Shown here in pieces: positions 15,307 through 23,734 of a stretch of 34,839 nucleotides of DNA. This DNA comes from Treponema sp. GTDB lineage: Bacteria > Spirochaetota > Spirochaetia > Treponematales > Treponemataceae. A program made the position numbers and the translations under genes. Within the stretch, counting starts at the first letter, position 1, and each line of letters starts with the position of its first letter. The stretch covers positions 1-34,839 of the forward strand of contig JAFXWC010000051.1 in the NCBI GenBank assembly GCA_017534445.1, in the 5' to 3' direction. The notes beneath the pieces are model-generated. The model had not been told where the DNA came from, searched no databases, and saw nothing but the letters and a program-made list of their open reading frames with translations.

Positions 15307-16943
15307 AAAATAAGCGCATTTTTTCTTTGGCCGCCTGTACATGCCTTGTTGCCGCGGCGGCTTTTGCACAGTTTAATTTTACTATTCCAAAAACAAAGAA
15401 TACAGCACCAGATCCATCTTTGCAGCGTGTTCTTACTATCCGGGACATGGTGCACGAATATGACCTTAATCCTTATACAGCAAGTTACAATTCAGAAGCC
15501 CAGCTTTTTACGGCTTTGTACGAAGGCCTTTTTTCTTATGACCCTATAACCCTTGATCCTGTAAACGCAATCTGCGAAAGTTACAAAATTTCGCGCAACA
15601 AAACCCGCTGGACCTTTACTTTGCGTAAGGGGCTAAAATTCAGTGACGGAAGCCCATTGAACGCTTCTGCAATAAGAGACTCTTGGCTTGCCCTGCTTTC
15701 TACAAGGAACGCTCCCTTTGCATCCCTTATTGACTGTATTGAAGGGGCGGAAGCCTATCGTAGCGGAAAGGGAAGTGCAGAAGACGTGCGCATAATTGTC
15801 CGCGACGAGGAGACCCTTGTCGTTCACCTTACTGAGCCAACCGAGCATTTTCCCCGCATTCTCTGCCACCATGCTTTTGCGGCCGTAAGCAAAAAGAAGA
15901 ATGTTTTTTCCGGTCCTTTTGTAATCAGCTCCTACACCAATGGCGAGCTTAAGATGGTAAAGAATAAGAACTACCGTGACGCTGCCGCAGTTCAGCTTCC
16001 TGGCATTACGATATATCAGGGTGATGACGCAAAGGAAAACGCCCATCTTTTTAATACTGGAGCTGCCGACTGGGTTACAGGCGATGTTGAAGTGGAAAAA
16101 ATCCTGAATAAGGATTCAATCAATATAGCAGGTGAATTTGGAACTACATTTCTCTTTTTTAAGCAGTCCAAAAAAATCTGGAACACCCAGGAATTCCGTA
16201 CCGCACTTTTGGAGGCCATTCCCTATGATGAGCTAAGAAAGGATTATGCGGTTAAGGCAACATCCCTTGTTTATCCGCTTTCTGGCTATCCTTCTGTAAC
16301 CGGTTGGGATGATTATGATTTGGAAGATGCCCTTGAGCTTATGAACATTGCCCGAAAAAAGGCAGGTCTTTCTTCTTCGGACATTTTAAAAATCACCTTC
16401 AGCATTATGGATTTGGATTACATGAAAAGCTGGGCTGAAGTTCTAAAGAAGGCTTGGGAACCTCTTGGGGTAGAGCTGGTTGTAAGCGTTGACGGCAACT
16501 TTACTACTTATGTTAACAAGATAAAAAAATCTCCGGCAGACTTGTTCATGTATTCATGGATAGGCGATTTTGCCGACCCCACGACATTCCTGGAGCTTTT
16601 TAGAAGCAATTCCACGCTGAACGTTTCGGGCTACAATAATAGCCGTTACGATGAGCTTTTAAAGCTGGCTGCTGGTACTGCAAAGCAAAAAGACCGCTTT
16701 GCCATCCTTGCAGAAGCAGAGCAGGTTATACTTGATGATGCGGAAATAATACCAATTTCACATCCGGTTTGCATGCACATAATTAACACGAATGTGATTG
16801 GCGGTTGGAAAGGAAATGCTCTGGACATTCATCCATTTAAATATCTTTATATCAAATCTGTTGAAACCGCACTTCCTAATCTTGTTTCTTTTCCATTGCG
16901 GCCATCGCTTGTGCAAGAACGTCTTCCAGATTCACACTTATAA
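15303..16943 (+). CDS. oppA: OppA-like oligopeptide ABC transporter substrate-binding protein
   Basis: A 546-residue family-5 binding protein. The signal peptide (1 to about 22) ends AAAFAQ, so the protein is periplasmic. Family signatures are visible: ALYEGLFSYDPITL near 76, TLRKGLKFSDGSPLNA near 108, and close to the end GWKGNALDIHPFKYLYIK. OppA proteins deliver peptides to OppBCDF permeases, but no permease or ATPase gene lies nearby, so it is an orphan in this window. Most relatives stop just after the KYLYIK motif. Here about 28 further residues run into the convergent lipoprotein gene, overlapping its 3' end by 68 nt. The start shares an ATGA overlap with the upstream gene. Confidence 0.87.
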   Translation: MKNKRIFSLAACTCLVAAAAFAQFNFTIPKTKNTAPDPSLQRVLTIRDMVHEYDLNPYTASYNSEAQLFTALYEGLFSYDPITLDPVNAICESYKISRNKTRWTFTLRKGLKFSDGSPLNASAIRDSWLALLSTRNAPFASLIDCIEGAEAYRSGKGSAEDVRIIVRDEETLVVHLTEPTEHFPRILCHHAFAAVSKKKNVFSGPFVISSYTNGELKMVKNKNYRDAAAVQLPGITIYQGDDAKENAHLFNTGAADWVTGDVEVEKILNKDSINIAGEFGTTFLFFKQSKKIWNTQEFRTALLEAIPYDELRKDYAVKATSLVYPLSGYPSVTGWDDYDLEDALELMNIARKKAGLSSSDILKITFSIMDLDYMKSWAEVLKKAWEPLGVELVVSVDGNFTTYVNKIKKSPADLFMYSWIGDFADPTTFLELFRSNSTLNVSGYNNSRYDELLKLAAGTAKQKDRFAILAEAEQVILDDAEIIPISHPVCMHIINTNVIGGWKGNALDIHPFKYLYIKSVETALPNLVSFPLRPSLVQERLPDSHL

Positions 16944-18102
16944 AACCGGAGCGGCCAGTTTTGTAAAAGCTTGTCTGTTCCCATGCGGCGTATAAATAGT
17001 TGCCGGCAATTGCAATTTCACCATAATTGTAGCCAGCCGGCATTAAAGGCAGTCTGAACGCAATAACCTGCGAGTCGGCTGCCATTTTTTTTATGTAAGT
17101 TGTTCCGTCTGCAAATACGCATGCAATGTAACCCGCAAGAGGGGCCTCTATTCCGTGGGCGCTAACAGGAGATGCTCCGTTTCCGCTTTGGTAGTAGCTA
17201 AGCGGTGTCGTCCCAGATTCATCACGCCATATAAGGTAGAAGGGGAATTCACTTGGTATTGGTGAAAGCAAATCCTTAACTTTTTCCGGGGCAGAATTGT
17301 AGAGCTTTGGCAGAATGAGCTTCTTGTATTCATCTTCGTTTGAGGGCTTGAAAAGCAGCATGTCTTCTGTATTCAACGCTGGAGAAAGTTCTGAAAGCTG
17401 TACGTAAGGTTCCCATGTAAAATACGAGAATTCAAAGCGGTTGGCGTCTGGCTTTCTTTTTGCAGAACATGCCCAGGTCTTTCCGTTCCAAACGTAGCCG
17501 GTTACCTGGTCTTCTTTTGCAAGATGAAGGTTTTCGTAAGACACAAGCGGAAAGAAGAGCTTTGCAGAAGGATTGAATTCCACCAGAAAGGGCCTGTGGG
17601 TTGGCTTTTGGGAAGGCTCCTGTGGCTGGGAGAAGGGTTCCTTAAGCTGGTTAAAGAAAGTGCTCTTATATAGATAAAAAATGGGCACGCCCTTGCTAAA
17701 TACAAGAGAATCCGCGGTTTCGCTTGTAAAAATGGAAAGATCTGAAAAAAACTCTGGTCCATCTTTTTTTAGGGCAAGAATTCCTCCGTGGTTTACAAGT
17801 GCATAGGCCTGGTAAGGATAGGTGTTTCCATCCGTAGAGGGAACGCTTCCTGCAGAAGATATGCGCACTGCTTCTGTCCAAGGCTTTTCCGGTACAGCAG
17901 GGGCTTTTTGCGGAAGATCGCATTTTTCAAACCCGTTCTGGGTAAAATAATACCAAGTGTGGCTTTTTTGCACGGAGCGCAGTTCCATAAGACCGTCATC
18001 TTTTTTTTCGGCCTTTTTTGTCGAACATGAGCAAGCTAAGAGGACTACGCTAAAAAATATAAGAAAGCTGCGAGACGCAGTATTAAGATCAAAAATTTTC
18101 AT
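16876..18102 (-). CDS. Hypothetical spirochaetal lipoprotein (408 aa)
   Basis: The signal peptide ends VVLLACSCSTKK, giving a lipidated Cys at about residue 24 or 26. The mature part has no domain I can name. It is rich in aromatic beta-strand stretches (WYYFTQNGF, FYLIWRDESGT, NYGEIAIAGNYLYAAWEQ), which fits an irregular beta-propeller or other all-beta fold. Its 3' end overlaps that of the convergent OppA-like gene by 68 nt. Upstream, TTGCGG (18143-18138) and TATTAT (18119-18114) lie so close to the ATG that the leader would be only a few nucleotides long, and no SD is visible. Confidence is high that it is a gene; function is unknown. Confidence 0.72.
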   Translation of the reverse strand: MKIFDLNTASRSFLIFFSVVLLACSCSTKKAEKKDDGLMELRSVQKSHTWYYFTQNGFEKCDLPQKAPAVPEKPWTEAVRISSAGSVPSTDGNTYPYQAYALVNHGGILALKKDGPEFFSDLSIFTSETADSLVFSKGVPIFYLYKSTFFNQLKEPFSQPQEPSQKPTHRPFLVEFNPSAKLFFPLVSYENLHLAKEDQVTGYVWNGKTWACSAKRKPDANRFEFSYFTWEPYVQLSELSPALNTEDMLLFKPSNEDEYKKLILPKLYNSAPEKVKDLLSPIPSEFPFYLIWRDESGTTPLSYYQSGNGASPVSAHGIEAPLAGYIACVFADGTTYIKKMAADSQVIAFRLPLMPAGYNYGEIAIAGNYLYAAWEQTSFYKTGRSGFISVNLEDVLAQAMAAMEKKQD

Positions 18103-18159
18103 TGCACTACTATATAATACATTTCGGCTTTATTCCACCGCAACATTACTTGTAGAAAA

Positions 18160-18747
18160 TTACCTTAATCTTATGTCGCTCTTTTTGAATTTGCCAGAAG
18201 AAATGGCCTTCATAATACGCTCTTTGTCCAAAAGCCATGGATTTGATGTTTTTTCAAGACAAGTCTGCTCAAATTTCTGCCAGTTAAAGAGGCTAAGGAA
18301 TTCCTGCACTTGCTCAGGATTTTCACTTGAGCTTTCCTTGTACATTGAATAAAGAACAGATGCCGCAAATCCATTCCCAAAGCTAAGCTCCTTGTTCAAG
18401 GGATAAATTGCCCCCGCAGGATAAAGAGAGCATTGTCTTTCCCTGCTTGTCCTAGCACAAACAGGTTCTGCAATAAAAGCGGCAGCACTGTTCTTGCAAA
18501 CTTCTGCATGAAGTGTACTGCCGGAAGGAAGTCTTTCCCTGTAACCAGAATTGATTCCATCCGTATAAGATACATTCCAAAATTCTATGGCAATGGTATT
18601 TCCAAAAGAATCCTGTGTAAAAGAGGGAATAACCATTTTTACTGATTCCTCAGACGAATTTAATGCCTCTGCTTCAGTGCAAGCCAAAAGCAGGAAGGAA
18701 AAAGCCAAAGCTAGTGCCGAAAAAAGTATATTTAATTTATTCATCAT
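18160..18747 (-). CDS. Small hypothetical lipoprotein (195 aa)
   Basis: The start is MMNKLNILF, and the second Met (18744) is equally possible. The signal peptide ends FSFLLLACTEAE, a good lipobox with Cys23. The mature part contains four further cysteines (CKNS, CARTS, RQCSLY, EQTCLEK), suggesting disulfides in the periplasm, and a C-terminal helical region. No family is recognised. The AT-rich upstream sequence (TATATATTAT against the ATG) carries no ribosome site, so a leaderless or near-leaderless transcript is likely. It lies 57 nt before the 408-residue lipoprotein gene on the same strand, but that gene has its own promoter. Confidence 0.65.
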   Translation of the reverse strand: MMNKLNILFSALALAFSFLLLACTEAEALNSSEESVKMVIPSFTQDSFGNTIAIEFWNVSYTDGINSGYRERLPSGSTLHAEVCKNSAAAFIAEPVCARTSRERQCSLYPAGAIYPLNKELSFGNGFAASVLYSMYKESSSENPEQVQEFLSLFNWQKFEQTCLEKTSNPWLLDKERIMKAISSGKFKKSDIRLR

Positions 18748-18851
18748 ATAATATATATGCAGTAAAAATCAAAAAGGCCCAGAAAAGCGCAAATTTTATT
18801 GGGCAAAATGTGGACTAATATGCATGATTGCAGGTAAGGTAATTTTTGTAG

Positions 18852-18857
18852 TATACT
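18852..18857 (+). promoter_or_regulatory. -10 box of the mscS gene
   Basis: TATACT at 18852-18857, with a weak TTGCAG (18828-18833) 18 nt upstream. It is followed by a normal leader containing GGAGG before the ATG at 18878, in contrast to the leaderless promoters elsewhere in the window. Confidence 0.4.
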
Positions 18858-18877
18858 TGTAGGAAATTGGAGGAACT

Positions 18878-19918
18878 ATGGACGCAAAAGCCGATGCCGT
18901 TGTTGAGACAATCGGAGAAATAGGGACGGAAGTAACAGAACAGACCAAATCTTTTCTTCATGTTAATGACCTAAAGAATTATCTTACCTGGAACAATCTT
19001 TTTAAAGTTGCAATCAGCGTGGTTGCAATCCTTGTCTTTTATACCCTTTACAGAATCATAAAGCGCATAGTCAAAAAGCGTGTTGCCATAAAAATGGAGC
19101 CTCATAACGCGCAATTGCTAAGCAAGGCTATAAGCTACATCTTCTACATACTAATGGGAATGTACATTCTTAGTCTATTTGGAATTGACCTAAAGGCTAT
19201 ATGGGGAGCTGCCGGTGTTGCAGGACTTGCAATCGGTTTTGCAGCCCAGACAAGCGTTAGCAACATTATCAGCGGGCTCTTTGTTGTTTCCGAAAAGACG
19301 CTTAAGATTGGCGACTACATAGAAGTTGGCGGTGTGGCAGGAACTGTAGACACAATAGGTCTTTTGAGCATAAAAATCCATACGGCGGACAACCAGATGA
19401 TCCGCATACCAAACAGCACAATCATCAACAATAACCTTATCAACTACAGCCGTTTTCCCAAGAGACGCTTTGTCTTTGAGATTCCCATCGGCTACGACAT
19501 GGACCTGAAGTACGTCTACAATGTGGTAAGCAAAATTCCTGCAAAGTGTAAGTCTGTCATAAAAGACCCGGCACCCCTTCTTTTCTACGATGGCTTTGGC
19601 GATGCAATAAAACTAAAGCTTGCCGTATGGTTCAACAACGGAGACCTCTTTGCTGTAAAGACGGAAGTTTACACGGAAATTGTAAAAACCTGCCGCAAAG
19701 AAAAGGTCACAATACCGTTTACACACTATGACATTACTATTTTAAATGACAAGGGTGAAGTGGAATCCCTTCCCAAGGTGGCAGAACTTCCCAAGACAAA
19801 AAGGTCTCGCGCAAAAAATGTTGCAGGCACAAAAAAGAGAGGTCCTCTTTCCCAGGCCGAAAAAAGAGCCATAGAAGCAGGCATTTTGGCAGATATGGAA
19901 GAGGACGAGCTTAAGTAA
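18878..19918 (+). CDS. mscS: Small-conductance mechanosensitive channel MscS
   Basis: A 346-residue MscS family channel. TM1 is about 41-63, TM2 84-103 and the pore-lining TM3 106-136, with the Gly/Ala-rich AAGVAGLAIGFAAQTSVSNI pattern that packs the heptameric pore. The beta domain follows (GDYIEVGGVAGTVDTIGLL at 145-163 and IRIPNSTIINN from 175). It opens under membrane tension to release solutes during hypo-osmotic shock. The C-terminal 40 residues are a Lys/Arg-rich extension ending in an acidic EEDELK tail, beyond the usual cytoplasmic cage. GGAGG lies 5-9 nt before the ATG. Only 3 nt separate its stop from the convergent gene's stop, with no terminator between. Confidence 0.93.
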   Translation: MDAKADAVVETIGEIGTEVTEQTKSFLHVNDLKNYLTWNNLFKVAISVVAILVFYTLYRIIKRIVKKRVAIKMEPHNAQLLSKAISYIFYILMGMYILSLFGIDLKAIWGAAGVAGLAIGFAAQTSVSNIISGLFVVSEKTLKIGDYIEVGGVAGTVDTIGLLSIKIHTADNQMIRIPNSTIINNNLINYSRFPKRRFVFEIPIGYDMDLKYVYNVVSKIPAKCKSVIKDPAPLLFYDGFGDAIKLKLAVWFNNGDLFAVKTEVYTEIVKTCRKEKVTIPFTHYDITILNDKGEVESLPKVAELPKTKRSRAKNVAGTKKRGPLSQAEKRAIEAGILADMEEDELK

Positions 19919-19921
19919 TTG

Positions 19922-20560
19922 TTAAAAACGAATGGTTACGGCTTTTACCATGTCTTTTGCCGTGGTTAAGCCGACTGTGCCTTTGTGGATTTTTCCGTCA
20001 GAACCGTCGACCGAGCCTGTTCCCAAGAATTTGAATTCTGTTTGGGCATTTTCGCCTTGGGTAACATAGGCTTCGTAGACAAGAGACGGTTGGCCGTTAT
20101 CATTTGAATTCTTTTTTGTAAACGTGTCGTTGTAGTCAAAGCTTTTGTTGAATTCAGCTTTAAGGACAAAGTTTCCATTGGGAATTTCATCTTTTACCTC
20201 AAATTTTGCTTTTGGGGTTGCGCTTGTTACGGCATCAATTTGGGAATCGTTTTTAGAGACAATTTTTTTCTTTGTTTTTGCACTGTCGCGCTTTGAAGCT
20301 TTGTACCAAACAGGAAGACTTTCTGGACGGCCCTCGTCTGGAGCAAAGATCCAGCTTTTTTTGCTTGCTTTTTTTGTTACGTAAAGTGTCTGTATGTAGT
20401 TTCCGTTAGTGTCCTCAAGCCAGATTGCTGCCTGGGGCAAATGTCCCTTTTTCCAGCTTTGGCCTTCTTCTACAGAGATGGTGATTTCCCTTGAGAAAGC
20501 AAAAGACATTCCGCTTGCCACAAGGACAAGAAGCGCTGCGATTTTTTTTATCTTTTTCAT
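19922..20560 (-). CDS. DUF2271-like exported protein
   Basis: A 212-residue protein starting at ATG 20560, 9 nt after GGGAG (20574-20570). The signal peptide ends GMSFAFS. The mature N-terminus, with QAAIWLEDTNGNYIQTLYVTK, matches the start of DUF2271 periplasmic proteins. DAVTSATPKAKF and FDYNDTF then continue the family pattern, though a Lys/Ser-rich insertion lies between. DUF2271 proteins often neighbour flavin-transferase or PepSY genes; none is present here. Function is unknown. TATAAT (20587-20582) is a good -10 box 22 nt before the start. It converges on mscS with a 3-nt gap. Confidence 0.62.
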   Translation of the reverse strand: MKKIKKIAALLVLVASGMSFAFSREITISVEEGQSWKKGHLPQAAIWLEDTNGNYIQTLYVTKKASKKSWIFAPDEGRPESLPVWYKASKRDSAKTKKKIVSKNDSQIDAVTSATPKAKFEVKDEIPNGNFVLKAEFNKSFDYNDTFTKKNSNDNGQPSLVYEAYVTQGENAQTEFKFLGTGSVDGSDGKIHKGTVGLTTAKDMVKAVTIRF

Positions 20561-20581
20561 TTTTCTATTCTCCCTATAAAT

Positions 20582-20587
20582 ATTATA
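20582..20587 (-). promoter_or_regulatory. -10 box of the DUF2271-like gene
   Basis: On the minus strand TATAAT runs 20587-20582. The GGGAG ribosome site follows at 20574-20570. The -35 region is weak; GTGACA lies 19 nt upstream. Confidence 0.4.
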
Positions 20588-20647
20588 CACTCTTGTATAA
20601 GAAATTTGTCACTCCTGATGAAAAAACTGCCTGCAAAAGCTTGTGCC

Positions 20648-20676
20648 TTGTTTTTAATACCATTCTGTGCTATTTT
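20648..20676 (+). promoter_or_regulatory. Leaderless-type promoter of aroA
   Basis: TTGTTT (20648-20653), 17-nt spacer, TATTTT (20671-20676), then 6 nt to ATG 20683. The sequence between (ATCAGC) has no Shine-Dalgarno character. Confidence 0.45.
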
Positions 20677-20682
20677 ATCAGC

Positions 20683-22068
20683 ATGAAAATTTCAACAGAG
20701 CAATCAGAACTTAGCGGAGAAGTTTCCGTCCCTGGTTCCAAGTCACATACAATACGCGCACTTCTTTTGGCGGCAATGTCAGACGGGGTATGCAAAATAT
20801 CAAACCCCTTGCCGAGCGAAGACTGTCTTAGCACTTTTAAGGCACTTCCGCTTATTGGCGCACAAGCAGACGCAAAGCCAAAGCTATGGACTGTATACGG
20901 AGCTGGAGAAAACCTTCACTTGCCCAATGACGTTGTAAATGTCGGCAATTCGGGTTCCTTGCTCTACTTTTTGTCCCCAATAGCAGCAACCTTTAGCGGA
21001 TGGAGCGTTTTTACAGGAGACGCAAGCATAAGGAAACGTCCGGTTCATCACGTTGTGGACGCGCTCAGCCAGCTGGGGGCCAATGCCTGTACTTCTGTTC
21101 CAGGAACTTCCACATGTCCGCTTTTAATACAGGGGCCTATCAGCGCAAAAAACAAAATTACAACCAGCGGAACAGTCTCAAGCCAGTATATTTCCGGCTT
21201 GATGATGGCAGCCCTGCTCTTGAAAGGAACCTTGCAGATTGAACTGACGGATCCAAAGGAAACGCCCTATCTTACCATGACACAAAAATGGCTGGAAAGC
21301 GTTGGCGCAAGGGTTCATATAAGCGCAGACTTTAAGCACATAGAGGTGGAAGGACCGGTAAAAATAAAGGCCTTTGATACGACCATCCCAAGCGACTGGG
21401 AAGCGGTAGCCTTTCCTCTGGTAGCGGCGCTTATAACAAACAGCGATATTACCATAAAGGATATAGACGGTTCTGGAACTCAGGGGGATGACGCTATTGT
21501 TGGTGTGCTTACTTCTCTTGGAGCAGATATAGTCTGGGACAAGGAAGCAAAGACTCTGCGTGTTCGTGGGCTTAAAAAATCTTCCAATGGAATAGGTAGA
21601 CTTTCTACGGAGAATCTTCCGGGCAAGGAGTTGCACGTAAACCTTTCAGGCTATCCAGATGCAATTTGTGCCGTAGCAGCCATTGCCTGTTTTACAGAAG
21701 GCACTGTCTATATAGAAGACATTAGTGTTTGCCGCAGGAAGGAAACAGACCGCATAAAGGTCCTTCATGAAGAACTTGCCAAGCTGGGTGCTGTAACGGA
21801 AGAAGGCGAAGACTACTTTGTTATCCACGGACACTCGCCTGTAAGGGTAGACGGCTCTGCAAACCCAGAATTTTCCCTTCACGGAGCAAGTGTTGAAAGC
21901 TACAAGGACCACCGCGTTGCAATGGCATTGGCCTGCATGGGTCTGGCACTTGGGAAGAAAGAAAAAATTGTTGTAAATGACGCAGAATGTTGCGCAGTAA
22001 GTTTCCCTGACTTTTTTAAAGTGATGGGCGGTATAGGAGCAAAATTTTATGAAGAACACGCTGAATAA
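20683..22068 (+). CDS. aroA: 3-phosphoshikimate 1-carboxyvinyltransferase (EPSP synthase)
   Basis: A 461-residue enzyme transferring the enolpyruvyl group of PEP to shikimate-3-phosphate, in the chorismate pathway. Start ATG 20683 gives MKISTEQSELSGEVSVPGSKSHTIRA, with the family's Lys20-Ser21 and Arg25. VGNSGSLLYF corresponds to the GNAGT loop, RRKETDRIKVL to RxKE(S/T)DR and YKDHRVAMAL to the DHRxAM block. A longer frame from 20491 exists but overlaps the divergent gene's start region and lacks family similarity. A promoter with no SD lies immediately before the ATG. The last 20 nt overlap the next gene, which suggests translational coupling despite an unrelated function. Confidence 0.95.
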   Translation: MKISTEQSELSGEVSVPGSKSHTIRALLLAAMSDGVCKISNPLPSEDCLSTFKALPLIGAQADAKPKLWTVYGAGENLHLPNDVVNVGNSGSLLYFLSPIAATFSGWSVFTGDASIRKRPVHHVVDALSQLGANACTSVPGTSTCPLLIQGPISAKNKITTSGTVSSQYISGLMMAALLLKGTLQIELTDPKETPYLTMTQKWLESVGARVHISADFKHIEVEGPVKIKAFDTTIPSDWEAVAFPLVAALITNSDITIKDIDGSGTQGDDAIVGVLTSLGADIVWDKEAKTLRVRGLKKSSNGIGRLSTENLPGKELHVNLSGYPDAICAVAAIACFTEGTVYIEDISVCRRKETDRIKVLHEELAKLGAVTEEGEDYFVIHGHSPVRVDGSANPEFSLHGASVESYKDHRVAMALACMGLALGKKEKIVVNDAECCAVSFPDFFKVMGGIGAKFYEEHAE

Positions 22069-22819
22069 TGAACTTGCAGTTTGCGGATTTGCAGCAGTAA
22101 AAACTTTGGAAAAGGCAAACTGGGAACGCATCACCAGGCTTTATTTTTCTTCCGCAAGGGCTCCCCTTTTCGGAGGTTTGTGCAAGAAGCTTGCCGCAGC
22201 AAAAAAGCCTTACAATCAGGTTAAGGATGAAGTTGAACTTGAGCGTCTTTGTGGCAGCGTGCACCACCAGGGAGTTGTGGCCATGATTCAGACTCCAGAA
22301 ATAAAAGCCCTGAACACAGAAATTACGGCAAAGTGGGTGGAAGAAAAACAGTCCGCAATTTTGCTTGACCGCGTAGGAAATGCAAACAACCTTGGTGCAA
22401 TTGTCAGAAGTGCGGCATTCTTTGGCATAAAGAACGTGGTAATTCCCCTGGATGAAGCGCAGTCTTCCGTTACCACAAGCAGCTACCGTGTAGCAGAGGG
22501 TGGCATGGAATTTGTAAACATCTATTCCATAAAATCAATTCCACGCCTTTTGAATGACATGGCAGGCAAAATGGTAAGAATAGGAACATCGCTGGATGCA
22601 AAAGAGACAACCCGCAGCATAAAGCAGATGTGCGACAGCAAAGGAGTAATCATCATTCTTGGCAACGAGGAGAACGGCATTAGCAGGGAAGTAAAATCTT
22701 TGTGTGACCACCTTGTTCTTATTCCTTACGCGGGATTCCCGGAGGCAAAGCCTGTAATAGACAGCCTTAACGTTGCACAGGCATCTTCGGTTATCATGTA
22801 TGAGCTTATGGGCAAATAG
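22049..22819 (+). CDS. SpoU/TrmH family rRNA 2'-O-methyltransferase, RlmB-like
   Basis: A 256-residue protein. Residues 1-80 resemble the SpoU substrate-binding domain (VCGFAAVKTL, then HHQGVVAMI). The SPOUT catalytic domain shows the three family motifs: LDRVGNANNLGAIVRSAAFFG (motif 1, with the Asn-Arg pair), IILGNEENGIS (motif 2) and LVLIPYAG followed by SLNVAQASSVIMYEL (motif 3), which form the trefoil-knot SAM site. RlmB methylates G2251 of 23S rRNA; related enzymes act on other rRNA or tRNA positions, so the target is not certain. It overlaps aroA by 20 nt, and 4 nt separate it from the PAP2 gene. Confidence 0.87.
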   Translation: MKNTLNNELAVCGFAAVKTLEKANWERITRLYFSSARAPLFGGLCKKLAAAKKPYNQVKDEVELERLCGSVHHQGVVAMIQTPEIKALNTEITAKWVEEKQSAILLDRVGNANNLGAIVRSAAFFGIKNVVIPLDEAQSSVTTSSYRVAEGGMEFVNIYSIKSIPRLLNDMAGKMVRIGTSLDAKETTRSIKQMCDSKGVIIILGNEENGISREVKSLCDHLVLIPYAGFPEAKPVIDSLNVAQASSVIMYELMGK

Positions 22820-22823
22820 TTTT

Positions 22824-23714
22824 ATGAAGAGTACGTTTGTTTTTACCGCCATTGCCCTTGCATTTTTGCTTCCGACAAATGCTTCTGCTCAAATTTTCAA
22901 GGTGAACATTTCAGATAATGAGCTTTGTGTGTCAGAAGAAAAGACTCCCTTTGTACTGGACAAACTTTGGGATCCAATTATTTTGGGAGCTGGAGCCGTA
23001 ACATACGGAGGCGCGCTTTTTAAAGACCATTTTACCGACAGTGACGATGTTGACTCTTGCAAAATTTACGACAAGGATGACGTGAATCCTATTGACCGTT
23101 TTTTTATGAACGACTACAACAAAAATCTGCACAATCTTGGAACCGTAACATGCATAGTCGCCACGGCAGGAATACCGGCCGCAACATTCCTAACAGAAAG
23201 TGCATGCGGAAATTTTAGTAACCAGAATCTTTTTGATGTTGCCGTAATGTATTCAGAAGCTATTTTGTTCACGAACGGAATTAAGGACTGGATAAAAATA
23301 GGCGCAAGACGCGAGCGGCCTTACATGTATTATGACGAGCGCGATGAAGACGGAATAGCCAGCAACGACTACAGGTATTCCTTTTTGAGCGGACACACGG
23401 CTAACGCATTCATGGGGGCAACCTTTACTTCTTATGTTTTTTGCAGCTACTATCCTGACTCAGACCTAAAGCTTCCGGTTGTTGCAACGTCTTATCTTTT
23501 TGCGGCAGGAACAGGAGCCTTGCGCATGGCAAGCGGAAACCATTTTTTTACGGATGTGCTTGCCGGAGCGGCAATGGGCACTGCAGTCGGATTTGCGGTT
23601 CCTTACGTCCATCATCTTTTTGCACAAAGGAATCTTTCAAATGCAAAAGATTCGTCCAAAAAACCGCAGCTGATGTTCAGCCCGTACGGAATAAACGTAC
23701 ACTTGAATTTCTAA
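22824..23714 (+). CDS. PAP2-family phosphatase, periplasmic or membrane-associated
   Basis: A 296-residue protein. ATG 22824 gives a signal peptide ending NASAQ; the longer frame from 22773 only adds residues lying over the upstream gene. The acid phosphatase signature is complete: Lys158-x6-Arg165-Pro166, Ser189-Gly190-His191 and Arg234-x5-His240-x3-Asp244. His191 and His240 are the expected catalytic histidines. Substrates could be undecaprenyl pyrophosphate, phosphatidate or lipid A phosphate; sequence does not decide. No good ribosome site lies in the 4-nt gap after the methyltransferase stop, so it likely relies on re-initiation. Confidence 0.87.
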   Translation: MKSTFVFTAIALAFLLPTNASAQIFKVNISDNELCVSEEKTPFVLDKLWDPIILGAGAVTYGGALFKDHFTDSDDVDSCKIYDKDDVNPIDRFFMNDYNKNLHNLGTVTCIVATAGIPAATFLTESACGNFSNQNLFDVAVMYSEAILFTNGIKDWIKIGARRERPYMYYDERDEDGIASNDYRYSFLSGHTANAFMGATFTSYVFCSYYPDSDLKLPVVATSYLFAAGTGALRMASGNHFFTDVLAGAAMGTAVGFAVPYVHHLFAQRNLSNAKDSSKKPQLMFSPYGINVHLNF

Positions 23715-23734
23715 AGACTTATTGCACCTTCTCT

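Noticed and set aside
20491..20682. N-terminal extension of aroA by 64 residues
   Set aside because: It overlaps the 5' region of the divergent DUF2271-like gene and the aroA promoter, and AroA proteins begin at the KISTEQSELSGEVSVPGSKS region.
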